Source: CAYRIY01 sp964424335 (GTDB taxonomy: Bacteria > Bacillota > Limnochordia > DTU080 > RSA5). Taken from it: a stretch of 53,058 nt of DNA. Made by a program: the position numbers and the translations under genes. How positions within the stretch are numbered: position 1 is the first letter of the stretch; every line of letters starts with the position of its first letter. The notes under the pieces are model-generated. The model was given only the letters and a program-made list of their open reading frames with translations. It did no database searches and was not told the DNA's origin. Location of the stretch: the NCBI GenBank assembly GCA_964424335.1, contig CAYRIY010000012.1:1-53058 (forward strand), written 5' to 3'. This document shows, one piece after another, positions 1 to 7,950 of the stretch.

Positions 1-20
1 TGGCGCTCTTTACGACGATG

Positions 21-54
21 GCCTGGCCCGCCGAGTAATTCGGGCCAGGCTTTT
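21..54 (+). terminator. Intrinsic terminator of an off-window plus-strand gene
   Basis: A perfect 10-base stem (21-30 with 41-50) is followed by TTTT on the plus strand. On the minus strand the hairpin is not followed by a T-run. It therefore most likely ends a plus-strand gene lying left of the window and convergent with the agr operon. Confidence 0.75.
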
Positions 55-63
55 CATTATCCG

Positions 64-963
64 TCAATTACCCTTGGTGGCAAACTCAGCGATAAACTCA
101 GTGCCTTCTTCGGCGCTGCTGCGAACGGTGATCGTTCCCCGGTGCTCATCGACGAGCTGCCGGACGATTGAGAGCCCAAGGCCATGATGGGATTCGCCCT
201 TGGTCGTTTCGCCAGGTTTAAAGATGCGCTGCAGATCGGAGCGTGGGATCGGAGGGCCGTTGTTCCAAACGCGGAAGCGAACGGTGGCGCGATCTGCTGT
301 GATGGACACGTCGACTTGGCCGGTCTTGGACTGGGCGTTGGGGCCGCCGCCGCTCGCCGCCGCAGCGTCGAGAGCATTGTCGATGAGGTTGCCTAATAGC
401 CGGACCGCAACGTCGTCAGGGACGGTAGCGGGATCCCACTCCGAACCTAGCTCGATCCTTAGCGCCGTATTCTCTTCCTTAGCGCGTGAGAATTTTTGGC
501 CCAACATCCCAAGTAGCAGCGTGACTGTGTGGGATTCAGTGCGCGTTACAGCCCCTGAAGCTGGACGTGTCGCCTTTAGAATGTCGTGGAGGTACTTGAC
601 CGCTCGGTCGCCTGCACCCATTTGGATGAGCATGGAGACGGTCGTCAGGTGGTTTACGAGGTCATGTTGAAACTCGCGCGCGCGCTGGGAGATGGCGAGC
701 TCGGATTTTAACTTCCACAGCTCCTCCTGCTCCAGGGCCCTTCGCTGTGCCTCTTCGACGAGCACCTTGCACGCCCATACCGCCAAAAGCGCGATCAAGA
801 GCGAGATGCCAAGTGGCAGGAGCGCCATAAACAGGTCCGACTGGTCTGATACCAATACGGAGACGACGGCAAGACCCGCAGCCGCGACACCCGCAATTGT
901 GAGCAAGATGACTGCGGTCCAGTCTGTCCCCATCGGCTTCGAAAGGGACCACCTGAACCTCAC
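64..963 (-). CDS. AgrC-like sensor histidine kinase (short, two membrane helices)
   Basis: A 299-residue membrane histidine kinase. Two predicted helices (about 15-40 and 44-70) are followed by a helical dimerisation segment with the phospho-acceptor motif HDLVNHL (His100). A GHKL ATPase domain follows: N-box around Asn192-Asn196, G1 NNGPP at 234-238, F-box near 247-250 and G2 GLGLSIV at 261-267. The H-box and ATPase type match the AgrC/CitA group of kinases. Its GTG start overlaps the stop of the upstream membrane protein by four bases (GTGA), so translation is probably coupled. Canonical AgrC has about six or seven sensor helices; here only two are fused to the kinase and the rest may be supplied by the upstream protein. 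The cognate response regulator is not in the window. Kinase identity is clear; the peptide ligand is inferred from the operon. Confidence 0.88.
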   Translation of the reverse strand: MRFRWSLSKPMGTDWTAVILLTIAGVAAAGLAVVSVLVSDQSDLFMALLPLGISLLIALLAVWACKVLVEEAQRRALEQEELWKLKSELAISQRAREFQHDLVNHLTTVSMLIQMGAGDRAVKYLHDILKATRPASGAVTRTESHTVTLLLGMLGQKFSRAKEENTALRIELGSEWDPATVPDDVAVRLLGNLIDNALDAAAASGGGPNAQSKTGQVDVSITADRATVRFRVWNNGPPIPRSDLQRIFKPGETTKGESHHGLGLSIVRQLVDEHRGTITVRSSAEEGTEFIAEFATKGN

Positions 964-1457
964 TTCGAGTCACCGGACCTGCCTGACAGGAGCTGGGTGC
1001 GTGCCACAGGTATCAAAACGAATGACTTGTACTTGACGAGTAGTGCGGCCGCCAGGAGGAGCACAGACTCAAGCCAAGCGAAGCCGACATTGATCATCCA
1101 GTTGGACATTACGTCGTCTAGCCCTAAGTTGAACAGGTTGAGCACGGGTAGGGCCAAGATGACGTCACCAAGGGCGACCAAAATAAACGAAAGAGCGGCG
1201 CTCGCCAATGCAGCGATGAACGACGTCAGACGTAGGCCTTTTGCGATCCCGAGGTACAAGACCAGAAAAATCGGGATGTGCCATCCAAATAAGCTGGGAA
1301 TCGAGCGGGTGATGCTCACCATGAGGGTGAGCATCATCGCCGGAAGTAGAAGCCTCTTAATTGGTGTCTTGGCACCCACCAAACCCAACGGCGCATAGAA
1401 GTTTAAGAGCATCTGCAGATACGTTCCGAATATTGCCACTGCCACGGGATTGTCCAC
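960..1457 (-). CDS. Polytopic membrane protein, possible detached sensor half of AgrC
   Basis: A 165-residue, very hydrophobic protein with about five predicted membrane helices and no recognisable soluble domain. The GTG start is preceded by AGGAG ten bases upstream. It sits between the autoinducer-peptide gene (66-base gap) and the histidine kinase (four-base overlap). I do not recognise the sequence by itself. Position, size and helix count suggest it is the peptide-sensing membrane domain normally fused to the kinase in AgrC, encoded here as a separate subunit. An unrelated membrane accessory or immunity protein cannot be excluded. No frameshift signature joins it to the kinase, because the kinase has its own start and helices. 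Confidence 0.7.
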   Translation of the reverse strand: MDNPVAVAIFGTYLQMLLNFYAPLGLVGAKTPIKRLLLPAMMLTLMVSITRSIPSLFGWHIPIFLVLYLGIAKGLRLTSFIAALASAALSFILVALGDVILALPVLNLFNLGLDDVMSNWMINVGFAWLESVLLLAAALLVKYKSFVLIPVARTQLLSGRSGDSK

Positions 1458-1523
1458 CCAAACAACGCTCCTAGTGAAGCCCTCCGAGGATACGTCCTGC
1501 CGCGGCTGATTTGGTGGTTGAGC

Positions 1524-1652
1524 TTATCGCCGATCCAAGAGAGCTTTCGGGGCTTTCGGCTGGTGCCACATGAAAACTGACGCCGAAGCCACGTTAGCTA
1601 GAGCCACGACCCCCAGAAGCGCCAGAATTCCTACTCCAAGAATTCGCCTCAT
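1524..1652 (-). CDS. agrD: AgrD-like cyclic lactone autoinducer pre-peptide (serine type)
   Basis: A 42-residue peptide: a short basic start, an amphipathic/hydrophobic helix (about residues 4-24), the core ASASVFMWHQPKAP and a charged tail. The ATG at 1652 has a strong GAGAGGAGG site eight bases upstream, and the gene begins 26 bases after agrB. The core aligns directly with clostridial AgrD such as that of C. perfringens (SAC-LWFT-HQPEEP): ring residue, four residues, then HQP and a proline-rich recognition tail. Ser25 stands where Cys normally forms the thiolactone, so the predicted product is a five-residue lactone ring of S-V-F-M-W cut by AgrB before HQP. Ser-lactone peptides are known from Staphylococcus intermedius. 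The family assignment is strong; the exact mature peptide is inference. Confidence 0.87.
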   Translation of the reverse strand: MRRILGVGILALLGVVALANVASASVFMWHQPKAPKALLDRR

Positions 1653-1678
1653 GGAATAAACCTCCTCTCTTCCTGCAG

Positions 1679-2338
1679 TTATTTGTGACGGATGATTCGT
1701 CCAATGTACTGATCGAGCCGACGGACGAACCGTATCCCCGGAGGAACCACTGAAAACGTCTCCCACATCAGGCCGATCATCGAGGCAATCCAGATTGCAC
1801 CAAGCGTGGTGCGACCGATTGTAATGCTCGGCGAACCGAAATAAAGCAAGGTTGCAAAGCCGCACCCCCATGCGATGGGCAATACGATCGACACGGCTCG
1901 CAAGCGCCGACGTTGGCGATCAGAGGTGATCGGCTTTTCCTGAACGTCCACTGGAGCATACTTTGCCATGATGGCTGCGATGATAAGGGCGACGCTGACG
2001 GTGGTTGCAGGCAGCGCGCTCGAGGCTAGGAGCAAGGGGCCTAGGTAGTGAGATGCTGCGGCGACCGATGTGGCGGCCAAGGCCGAGACGATGCCGCAGC
2101 GCCAACCTGTCGATAGGTGGGCGCCGCCTGCGAAGGTCCGCAACAGGCCCGAAGCAAGGGCCATGGCGAACGCCTCGAGGAACACTCCAAAAGTGAGGGA
2201 GAGAATGACGAGCAAGCCGATAAAGAAGGCGCTCGAAAGAATTAGCGTGAGGGAAAACGCGGCAATCTCCCGGTCTTCTTCGGACCAATCAAACATGGCG
2301 CCGAGCCATTCGCCAAGCGCTTGTCCAGCACGGTCCAA
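1679..2338 (-). CDS. agrB: AgrB-like accessory gene regulator protease/transporter
   Basis: A 219-residue polytopic membrane endopeptidase that processes and helps export AgrD. The signature GGAHLSTGWRC holds the catalytic pair His74 and Cys81, seven residues apart as in S. aureus AgrB (His77/Cys84). The motif YAPVDVQEKPI is the conserved AgrB segment after the fourth helix. TTG at 2338 is chosen because AGGAGG lies about seven bases before it; a GTG at 2356 would place that site inside the gene. It is the first gene of the operon agrB-agrD-membrane protein-kinase on the minus strand. The promoter must lie in the region shared with glnS, but I could not place it. Confidence 0.9.
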   Translation of the reverse strand: MDRAGQALGEWLGAMFDWSEEDREIAAFSLTLILSSAFFIGLLVILSLTFGVFLEAFAMALASGLLRTFAGGAHLSTGWRCGIVSALAATSVAAASHYLGPLLLASSALPATTVSVALIIAAIMAKYAPVDVQEKPITSDRQRRRLRAVSIVLPIAWGCGFATLLYFGSPSITIGRTTLGAIWIASMIGLMWETFSVVPPGIRFVRRLDQYIGRIIRHK

Positions 2339-2418
2339 GGTTGCTCCTCCTCTCACCAGCTAAGTTCTCTTCGGCAAAACCTCACTTTTCAGTCTTGGTA
2401 TTGATATCGGCTGCCGAA

Positions 2419-2448
2419 TTGTGAAGCTTTAGCAATTTCTGGTATATT
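2419..2448 (+). promoter_or_regulatory. Candidate promoter for glnS within the agrB/glnS intergenic region
   Basis: The 310-base divergent gap 2339-2648 holds no gene. On the plus strand TTGTGA (2419-2424), an 18-base spacer and TATATT (2443-2448) preceded by TGG form a reasonable extended -10 promoter about 200 bases before glnS. A second possible -10, TATGAT (2536-2541) with TGT before it, is closer. No T-box motif was found, and no clear AgrA-type repeats on the minus side. Confidence 0.4.
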
Positions 2449-2648
2449 CTCCCTACGAATCCTGAGGCTCCTTCTCCCGAGCGACGCCTGATTCCTTTGT
2501 CGTCAAAAAGATGATGAAGGATTTCCTGGATCTGTTATGATAAACATACTGCCTTGGAAAGGCTAGTGGGAGCTTGATTGACGCGGCTCTTTTGCAGGGC
2601 CAAAGATCCTCTAGCGCCCCGAAGGAACCGTAAGGAGTTGTTTCGACC

Positions 2649-4325
2649 TTGAGCTTGCCTGTGACCAAGATGGACAACTTCATTCAAGATATTGTAGACG
2701 ACGATTTTCGTACCGGAAAGTATGGCGGGAGAGTGCACACGCGCTTTCCACCGGAGCCCAACGGATATTTGCATATCGGTCACGCAAAGGCGATCTGCCT
2801 CGATTTTGGCATCGCGGCGTCCAACGGCGGGCTTTGCAATTTGCGCTTCGACGACACAAATCCGAGCAAGGAGAGTATCGAGTACGTCCAGGCGATTCAA
2901 GACGATGTCAAGTGGCTTGGGTTTGACTGGGGCGACCGGCTTTATTTCGCGTCGGATTACTTTGAGCAACTCTTTCAGTACGCCGTGCAGTTGATCGAAA
3001 AGGGGAAGGCGTTTGTATGCGACCTATCTCCCGATGAGATTCGGGAGTATCGGGGCACGCTTACCGAGCCCGGTCGCAACAGTCCGTATCGGGATCGCTC
3101 CGTCGAAGAAAACCTCGAACTCTTTCACCGCATGAGGAACGGCGAATTTCCAGACGGTTCGAGAGTGCTCCGGGCCAAAATCGATATGTCGTCGCCGAAC
3201 ATGAACATGCGCGATCCCGTCATGTATCGGATTCAACGGACGACCCACCACCGGACGGGTGACGATTGGTGCATCTATCCGATGTACGACTTTGCACACC
3301 CGCTTTCGGACGCAATCGAAAAGATCACACATTCACTTTGCGATCTTTCTTTCGAGGATCATCGTCCTCTTTACAATTGGTTTTTAGAGCAGCTCGAAAT
3401 TGAAGAGCCGCCCCAGCAGATCGAGTTTGCTCGGCTCAACTTGAGCCATACGATTACGAGCAAACGAAAGCTCAGGCGCCTGATCGAGGAGGGGTACGTC
3501 GACGATTGGGACGACCCCCGCCTGCCGACGCTGCGGGGCCTGCGCCGCCGCGGGTACACACCGTCTGCAATACGGGAGTTTTGCAACCGCATCGGCGTGG
3601 CGAAGACGAACAGCATCATCAGCGTAGGCCTGCTCGAGCACGTGTTGCGTGAAGAGCTGAACAAGACGGCGCCTCGAGTGATGGCGGTGTTAGACCCCCT
3701 CAAGGTGGTCATCACCAACTACCCTGAAGGCCAAACCGAGGAGTTTGAGACGGAGAACAACCCCGAGGACCCATCCGCGGGCACGCGTACCGTGCCATTT
3801 TCGAGGGTTGTCTATATCGAGCGCGATGACTTCATGGAGGATCCTCCAAAGAAGTTTTTCCGCCTCGCTCCAGGCAGGGAGGTCCGGCTCAAGAGCGCGT
3901 ACTACATCACCTGCGACGAAGTGATCAAAGACCCGGAAACGGGGGAGATCCTCGAATTGCGCTGCAGCTACGACCCACAGAGTCGGGGAGGCAACAGTCC
4001 CGATGGGCGCAAGGTGCGCGGCACCTTGCACTGGGTCTCCGAGGCGCATGCCGTACCCACGGAAGTCCGTCTCTACGATCAGTTGTTTCTGTCCGAAAAT
4101 CCCGAGGAGGCGGGCGATTTCCTCGACGATATCAACCCCGAGTCGTTGCGGGTCGTCGAAAACTGCTTGGTCGAGCCTAACCTTGCCACGGCGTCTCCGG
4201 GCACCCTCGTTCAGTTTTTGCGTCACGGCTACTTCTGCGTCGACCCCGACTCAACCGCGGACAAGCTGGTGTTCAATCGGACGGTTTCGCTTCGTGACAC
4301 CTGGGCGAAGGTGCGGGACAAGTAA
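2649..4325 (+). CDS. glnS: Glutaminyl-tRNA synthetase
   Basis: A 558-residue class I aminoacyl-tRNA synthetase charging tRNA-Gln directly; the length is close to E. coli GlnRS. The catalytic domain shows PPEPNGYLHIGHAKA with the HIGH motif at 42-45, and the KMSKS-loop equivalent TITSKRKL around 267-274 (Met replaced by Thr). The GlnRS anticodon-binding beta-barrels occupy the C-terminal third. The TTG start at 2649 has AAGGAG about eleven bases upstream; an ATG at 2670 is an alternative. It is monocistronic, with a good terminator after it. Most Bacillota lack GlnRS and form Gln-tRNA through GluRS plus GatCAB, so its presence suggests acquisition or retention as in some clostridia. Confidence 0.97.
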   Translation: MSLPVTKMDNFIQDIVDDDFRTGKYGGRVHTRFPPEPNGYLHIGHAKAICLDFGIAASNGGLCNLRFDDTNPSKESIEYVQAIQDDVKWLGFDWGDRLYFASDYFEQLFQYAVQLIEKGKAFVCDLSPDEIREYRGTLTEPGRNSPYRDRSVEENLELFHRMRNGEFPDGSRVLRAKIDMSSPNMNMRDPVMYRIQRTTHHRTGDDWCIYPMYDFAHPLSDAIEKITHSLCDLSFEDHRPLYNWFLEQLEIEEPPQQIEFARLNLSHTITSKRKLRRLIEEGYVDDWDDPRLPTLRGLRRRGYTPSAIREFCNRIGVAKTNSIISVGLLEHVLREELNKTAPRVMAVLDPLKVVITNYPEGQTEEFETENNPEDPSAGTRTVPFSRVVYIERDDFMEDPPKKFFRLAPGREVRLKSAYYITCDEVIKDPETGEILELRCSYDPQSRGGNSPDGRKVRGTLHWVSEAHAVPTEVRLYDQLFLSENPEEAGDFLDDINPESLRVVENCLVEPNLATASPGTLVQFLRHGYFCVDPDSTADKLVFNRTVSLRDTWAKVRDK

Positions 4326-4356
4326 GCGTTTGGCCTCGTAAAGCGCAATTAAGGGG

Positions 4357-4404
4357 AGCGGAGGAGTCGACTGGCCGATGGCTGACAGGCTCCTCCGCTT
4401 TTTC
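4357..4404 (+). terminator. Intrinsic terminator of glnS
   Basis: A ten-base perfect stem AGCGGAGGAG/CTCCTCCGCT (4357-4366 with 4390-4399) runs directly into TTTTC. The minus strand has no T-run, so it serves glnS and separates it from the convergent Yip1 gene. Confidence 0.85.
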
Positions 4405-4405
4405 G

Positions 4406-5014
4406 TTAACCGAGCGAACTAAAGGGCAGGGCGAAGAGTCCAACGATGACCGCTAGCATAAAGACGACCGCCACCGATGCCAAGACGCCCACGGCGAAGA
4501 CCCCAACCGAGCGGGCAGTCGTGATGCCCTGCACCTCACGGATGGCGAGCACGTTCAAGACGATCATCCACACGGCGAAGACGATCTGTCCGATCGCTGC
4601 CACACTTACGACGCCGATCGCCCGAGCGAGAAGGAACGTGGGCGCCTGCAGCACGCCGGGAAAGGCCGCAAATCCCATGCTGGACAAGAGCTCACGGTGG
4701 GTGCCGCCTCCGCCGAACAACTTGCCGATGTAGTGAAAGATCAGCGTGCCGATCCAAAAGACGCCGATCGTGACCAGCGGACCGAGGATCGTCTGCACGA
4801 CGGTTGGCCTCGACTCAGGCGCAGCCTCTTGGAATCCGAGCATGCCCGTGGGGTCGGACTCGATCGAAAGCAGGTTCATCGAAAGCTCGCTCAAGACGAC
4901 GATCACGAGGCTCCAGAGTATGAGCGGTCGCTCCCGCAAAGCTCTGAATGCCTCGATGGGCTCGCTCAGTACCTGTATGAGTCGCTGCCAAACTTGCGTC
5001 ATGCGCTCGTTCAT
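4406..5014 (-). CDS. Yip1-family integral membrane protein
   Basis: A 202-residue protein with a short cytoplasmic N-terminus (WQRLIQVLSEPIEAFRALRERP) and about five membrane helices, the pattern of bacterial Yip1/YIF1-domain proteins. The linker after the second helix ends in a glycine-rich HYIGKLFGGGG segment typical of the family. No enzymatic function is known. It begins eleven bases after sppA, so the two form an operon read from sppA. The ATG at 5014 abuts GAGGAG, so the second Met (5002) may be the real start. The name is structural only. Confidence 0.75.
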   Translation of the reverse strand: MNERMTQVWQRLIQVLSEPIEAFRALRERPLILWSLVIVVLSELSMNLLSIESDPTGMLGFQEAAPESRPTVVQTILGPLVTIGVFWIGTLIFHYIGKLFGGGGTHRELLSSMGFAAFPGVLQAPTFLLARAIGVVSVAAIGQIVFAVWMIVLNVLAIREVQGITTARSVGVFAVGVLASVAVVFMLAVIVGLFALPFSSLG

Positions 5015-5025
5015 CTCCTCTATAG

Positions 5026-5943
5026 CTAAAACATGATCTTAGGTCCGCTTTGCCAATCGATCAGGTGCGGCAGGAGTTGGTCGCCTAGGCCCGAGGCGAA
5101 GCGATCCCCGAGGTCGAGCTCGAGGTATCTGGAGAGCCACGGTTGTTGTCTGCGATAGACCACGATGCTCGGCTCACCCTCGATGCCCGCGAGGTCGGCT
5201 GCCAACCTGATCGCGTCCTCCAGCCCGCCGAAGTCGTCCACGAGACCGAGGTTTTTGGCCTGCGCCCCCGTAAGGATGCGGCCGTCGGCCACTTGCCGCA
5301 CGTCCTCATCGGCAAGGCCCCGACCTTCGGCGACGGCGGCCACAAACTGGTCCAATGTGTTGTCGACGACCATCTGCAGCACGGTCCGTTGGTCGTCGGT
5401 GAGCGGCTTCGTCGGATTGCCGACGTCCTTGTACGGCCCCGTCTTGACCGTGACATACTCGACGCCGTAATTCTCAGCCAGCTCTGCAGCGTTTAGGTAC
5501 TGAATGTACACGCCGATCGATCCCGTGATTGTCGCAGGGTTCGCAAGGATGCGGTCGGCCGCCACCGATACGTAGTAGGCGCCCGATGCCGCGGTGTCGC
5601 CCATCGAGACGACGACGGGTTTACCTGCCTCCCTTAGTTTTTGGATCGCCCTGTGAATCTCCTGTGAGAAAGCGGCGCTTCCTCCACCGCTGTTGATCCG
5701 CAGCGCGACGGCGGCGACGCGCCGATCCTCGCGCGCGTTGGCCAAGTGCTCGAGCACGGGTCTGCTCCCGCGCGATGAACTGACGGTGTCGCCGGTCGCG
5801 TCCCTAATTGCGCCCGTCAATTCGATGACGGCGACCGACGAAGATGCGCGGCCCGGGCTCATGCGATCCGAGCGGGAGAGCGTGAGCGCCACCGGAATCG
5901 ATACGATCGCTACCAAGATTAATATGCCAGCGAGACGCTTCAA
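5026..5943 (-). CDS. sppA: Signal peptide peptidase SppA (S49 family)
   Basis: A 305-residue membrane-anchored serine protease that degrades released signal peptides, with its active site outside the cytoplasmic membrane. One N-terminal anchor (about 4-21) is followed by a single S49 domain, as in Gram-positive SppA. The Ser/Lys dyad is visible: Ser120 in MGDTAASGAYY and Lys172 in KTGPYKDVG, 52 residues apart as in B. subtilis SppA (Ser147/Lys199). The TTG start at 5943 is preceded by GGGAGGT at about ten bases. It heads an operon with the Yip1 protein. Confidence 0.95.
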   Translation of the reverse strand: MKRLAGILILVAIVSIPVALTLSRSDRMSPGRASSSVAVIELTGAIRDATGDTVSSSRGSRPVLEHLANAREDRRVAAVALRINSGGGSAAFSQEIHRAIQKLREAGKPVVVSMGDTAASGAYYVSVAADRILANPATITGSIGVYIQYLNAAELAENYGVEYVTVKTGPYKDVGNPTKPLTDDQRTVLQMVVDNTLDQFVAAVAEGRGLADEDVRQVADGRILTGAQAKNLGLVDDFGGLEDAIRLAADLAGIEGEPSIVVYRRQQPWLSRYLELDLGDRFASGLGDQLLPHLIDWQSGPKIMF

Positions 5944-6123
5944 CGAAAGCCAGACCTCCCAGTGGGTTTTTGGTTTTCCACGTTTCCAGGTCGATCCATT
6001 CCACTTGTGTGAGGATTGGCCTGCGGTCGTGGTTGTGTAACAGTAAAGTGTTTGTGGAAGTAACGGTTTGGATGTATCCGCTGGCCGCGAGCCTCAAATG
6101 GAGGGGGCGCGCAAGTTCAAGGG

Positions 6124-6174
6124 AGAAAAGAGCGAGCGAGTTTGTCCCATTTCAGGTGAGACAAACTCGCTCGC
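6124..6174 (-). terminator. Intrinsic terminator of the M14-like lipoprotein gene
   Basis: A perfect 15-base stem (6132-6146 with 6160-6174) is followed on the minus strand by TCTTTTCT. It lies 64 bases beyond the lipoprotein gene. The rest of the 294-base gap 5944-6237 should hold the sppA promoter, which I could not place. Confidence 0.75.
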
Positions 6175-6237
6175 GTCCATAACCCCCGGCATTTTCGCCG
6201 CGTTTTATTTGGTTTGAAACGCTATCGTGCGCTGGAT

Positions 6238-7812
6238 TTAGAAAGTGATCTCCATGTTGTACTCACGTCCAAGCTCCCGCATGAGCGTGTGGACGTATCG
6301 AGTCCTGAGGGAGACGGGGTCGCCGGGATTGCGACCGGAGAGTTCGACCAGGATGGCGGGGACTCCCAGATCCCGGCCGACCTTGCGGGTCAGGCTGCCG
6401 TTAATGGGCTCCGTCATGGCTCGCCACTTGGGCCCGCGGGCGCCTGACGGGCGGATCTTGTTGAGGGCATCCCGCAACTTGCGGGCGACCCGGCCGGCCT
6501 CAGACTGCCGCGTGTGGATCAGCGAGTTTCCGAGGCTGTTGATAAAGCCGTCGTGAAAGTCGATGACGATGGCAAGGTTGGGCTGGCTCTTGATCAGATC
6601 CCACATCTCCTGGGCAATGTAATAGTACGGCTTCTTGCCCACGGTGAACATCCTGTTGAAGTCTTTCCCCGAGAGTACGTCTCCTTTGTAACTCAGCGTC
6701 CTGCGGTTTTGCTCGCAGGCGAGGCGGTTGAACGCCGGAATGAGCACGAGCCGGCCACGGGAGATCGTGATGCCGCTTTCGATCGCCTCAGTCAGCGCGA
6801 TGTGCCCGGAGCGCTCATTTCCGTGAATGCAACCGACCATGACGATCGTAGGACCGGGGACGGGCGACTGGTACGTGAGCACCTCTGTCTCAAAAGGCGT
6901 GCCTTTCCGGAGGAAGCTATACGTTAGCGTCGTCGGGCCGGCCGTGGGCCTGTCGTTCGCCGTCACGCACGTGAAGTAGCCTCCGTCGGCCCTGAGCACG
7001 TCGTCGAGCGCGGTGAGGGTCTTTGGACCCGCCTCGCCGTCTACATAGAGCCCGTGGTCGGTTTGGAAGCTCTGGACAGACCGCTCCGTCATGGGCCCGA
7101 AGTCGCCGTCCAACAGGCCGCTGTAGTAACCAAGGTGCTTTAGGCTCACCTGGAGCGCTTTCACTTGCTCCCCTTGTGATCCGATGACGAGATACTCGCA
7201 AATGTCAAAGTAGTACCGCGGCGCGATCGGCTCCGGATCCGGCTCGGGGTCGGTTCCCGGGTCGCTTGGATCGGGCTCAGGATCAGTTCCCGGCTCACCG
7301 GGACCCGGTCCCGACACGATCGTGCATTCGAGATCATCGACGACAACCACGGTGACCAACCAGCGGCCGCCAGAATTGGTGAGCTCGGCGGAGCCTGTCC
7401 CCACGCATCGCTTGAGATAGCCGTTTGCATCGGTGTATTCGATGATAAAGGCGCCCTCTGCGATCGCTGCGTTGCCGGTGATTTCGATTGTGGTCGTGTT
7501 GAGCGAGACCTCGTGAATCGTCGTGTCCGACCAAGCAAGATCGAGGAGGTCGAGGACTCCGCCGCTCGATTGCGGAGACAGCCCTGAACCTCCGATTTCT
7601 ACGCCGCTTTCGATCGATGCGACGATCGAAGACGCAAGGTGCGCTTTCATCGCCTCGAGATCCTTGGATTGTCCGGCGGCGGCAAGCGCTTGGAGTGTCG
7701 CGGTAACTGCAGTCGGTTTAGGATCGGAATGCGTGAGACCGAGCAATCCACATGCCGATCCCAAGACCGCGAGGAGGAGGAGTAGTGCGGTCAGCGTTGT
7801 TCGTTTTGCCAA
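6238..7812 (-). CDS. Lipoprotein with peptidoglycan-binding domain and M14-like zinc carboxypeptidase domain
   Basis: A 524-residue exported protein. The TTG start at 7812 is supported by AAAGGGG seven bases upstream and places a signal peptide with lipobox LGSAC (Cys about 21) at the N-terminus. Next come an alpha/beta segment of about 130 residues, an Asp/Glu-Pro-rich linker built from direct repeats (around 7230-7310), and a PG_binding_1 domain (LGYYSGLLDGDFGPMTERSVQ). The C-terminal hydrolase domain resembles M14/AstE enzymes, with HGNE (zinc His and Glu), FHDG (third zinc ligand) and VELSGR (catalytic Glu). It is likely an envelope-anchored amidase or carboxypeptidase acting on wall peptides; the substrate is not known. 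It has its own terminator and is transcribed away from HxlR. Confidence 0.8.
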   Translation of the reverse strand: MAKRTTLTALLLLLAVLGSACGLLGLTHSDPKPTAVTATLQALAAAGQSKDLEAMKAHLASSIVASIESGVEIGGSGLSPQSSGGVLDLLDLAWSDTTIHEVSLNTTTIEITGNAAIAEGAFIIEYTDANGYLKRCVGTGSAELTNSGGRWLVTVVVVDDLECTIVSGPGPGEPGTDPEPDPSDPGTDPEPDPEPIAPRYYFDICEYLVIGSQGEQVKALQVSLKHLGYYSGLLDGDFGPMTERSVQSFQTDHGLYVDGEAGPKTLTALDDVLRADGGYFTCVTANDRPTAGPTTLTYSFLRKGTPFETEVLTYQSPVPGPTIVMVGCIHGNERSGHIALTEAIESGITISRGRLVLIPAFNRLACEQNRRTLSYKGDVLSGKDFNRMFTVGKKPYYYIAQEMWDLIKSQPNLAIVIDFHDGFINSLGNSLIHTRQSEAGRVARKLRDALNKIRPSGARGPKWRAMTEPINGSLTRKVGRDLGVPAILVELSGRNPGDPVSLRTRYVHTLMRELGREYNMEITF

Positions 7813-7950
7813 TGAGTAGCCCCTTTCTGGAAGTTTGGCGCGGCGACATTCGTCCCCCCCAATCCTTCCATCGGCTAACATCGGGGCCATATGCAGGGGA
7901 AATAGCCAATATGAGGGATGTAAAACTTGGTAAGACAGAAAAGTGGAATT

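Noticed and set aside
2339..2648. T-box or other tRNA-sensing leader before glnS
   Set aside because: No T-box sequence and no terminator/antiterminator pair were found.
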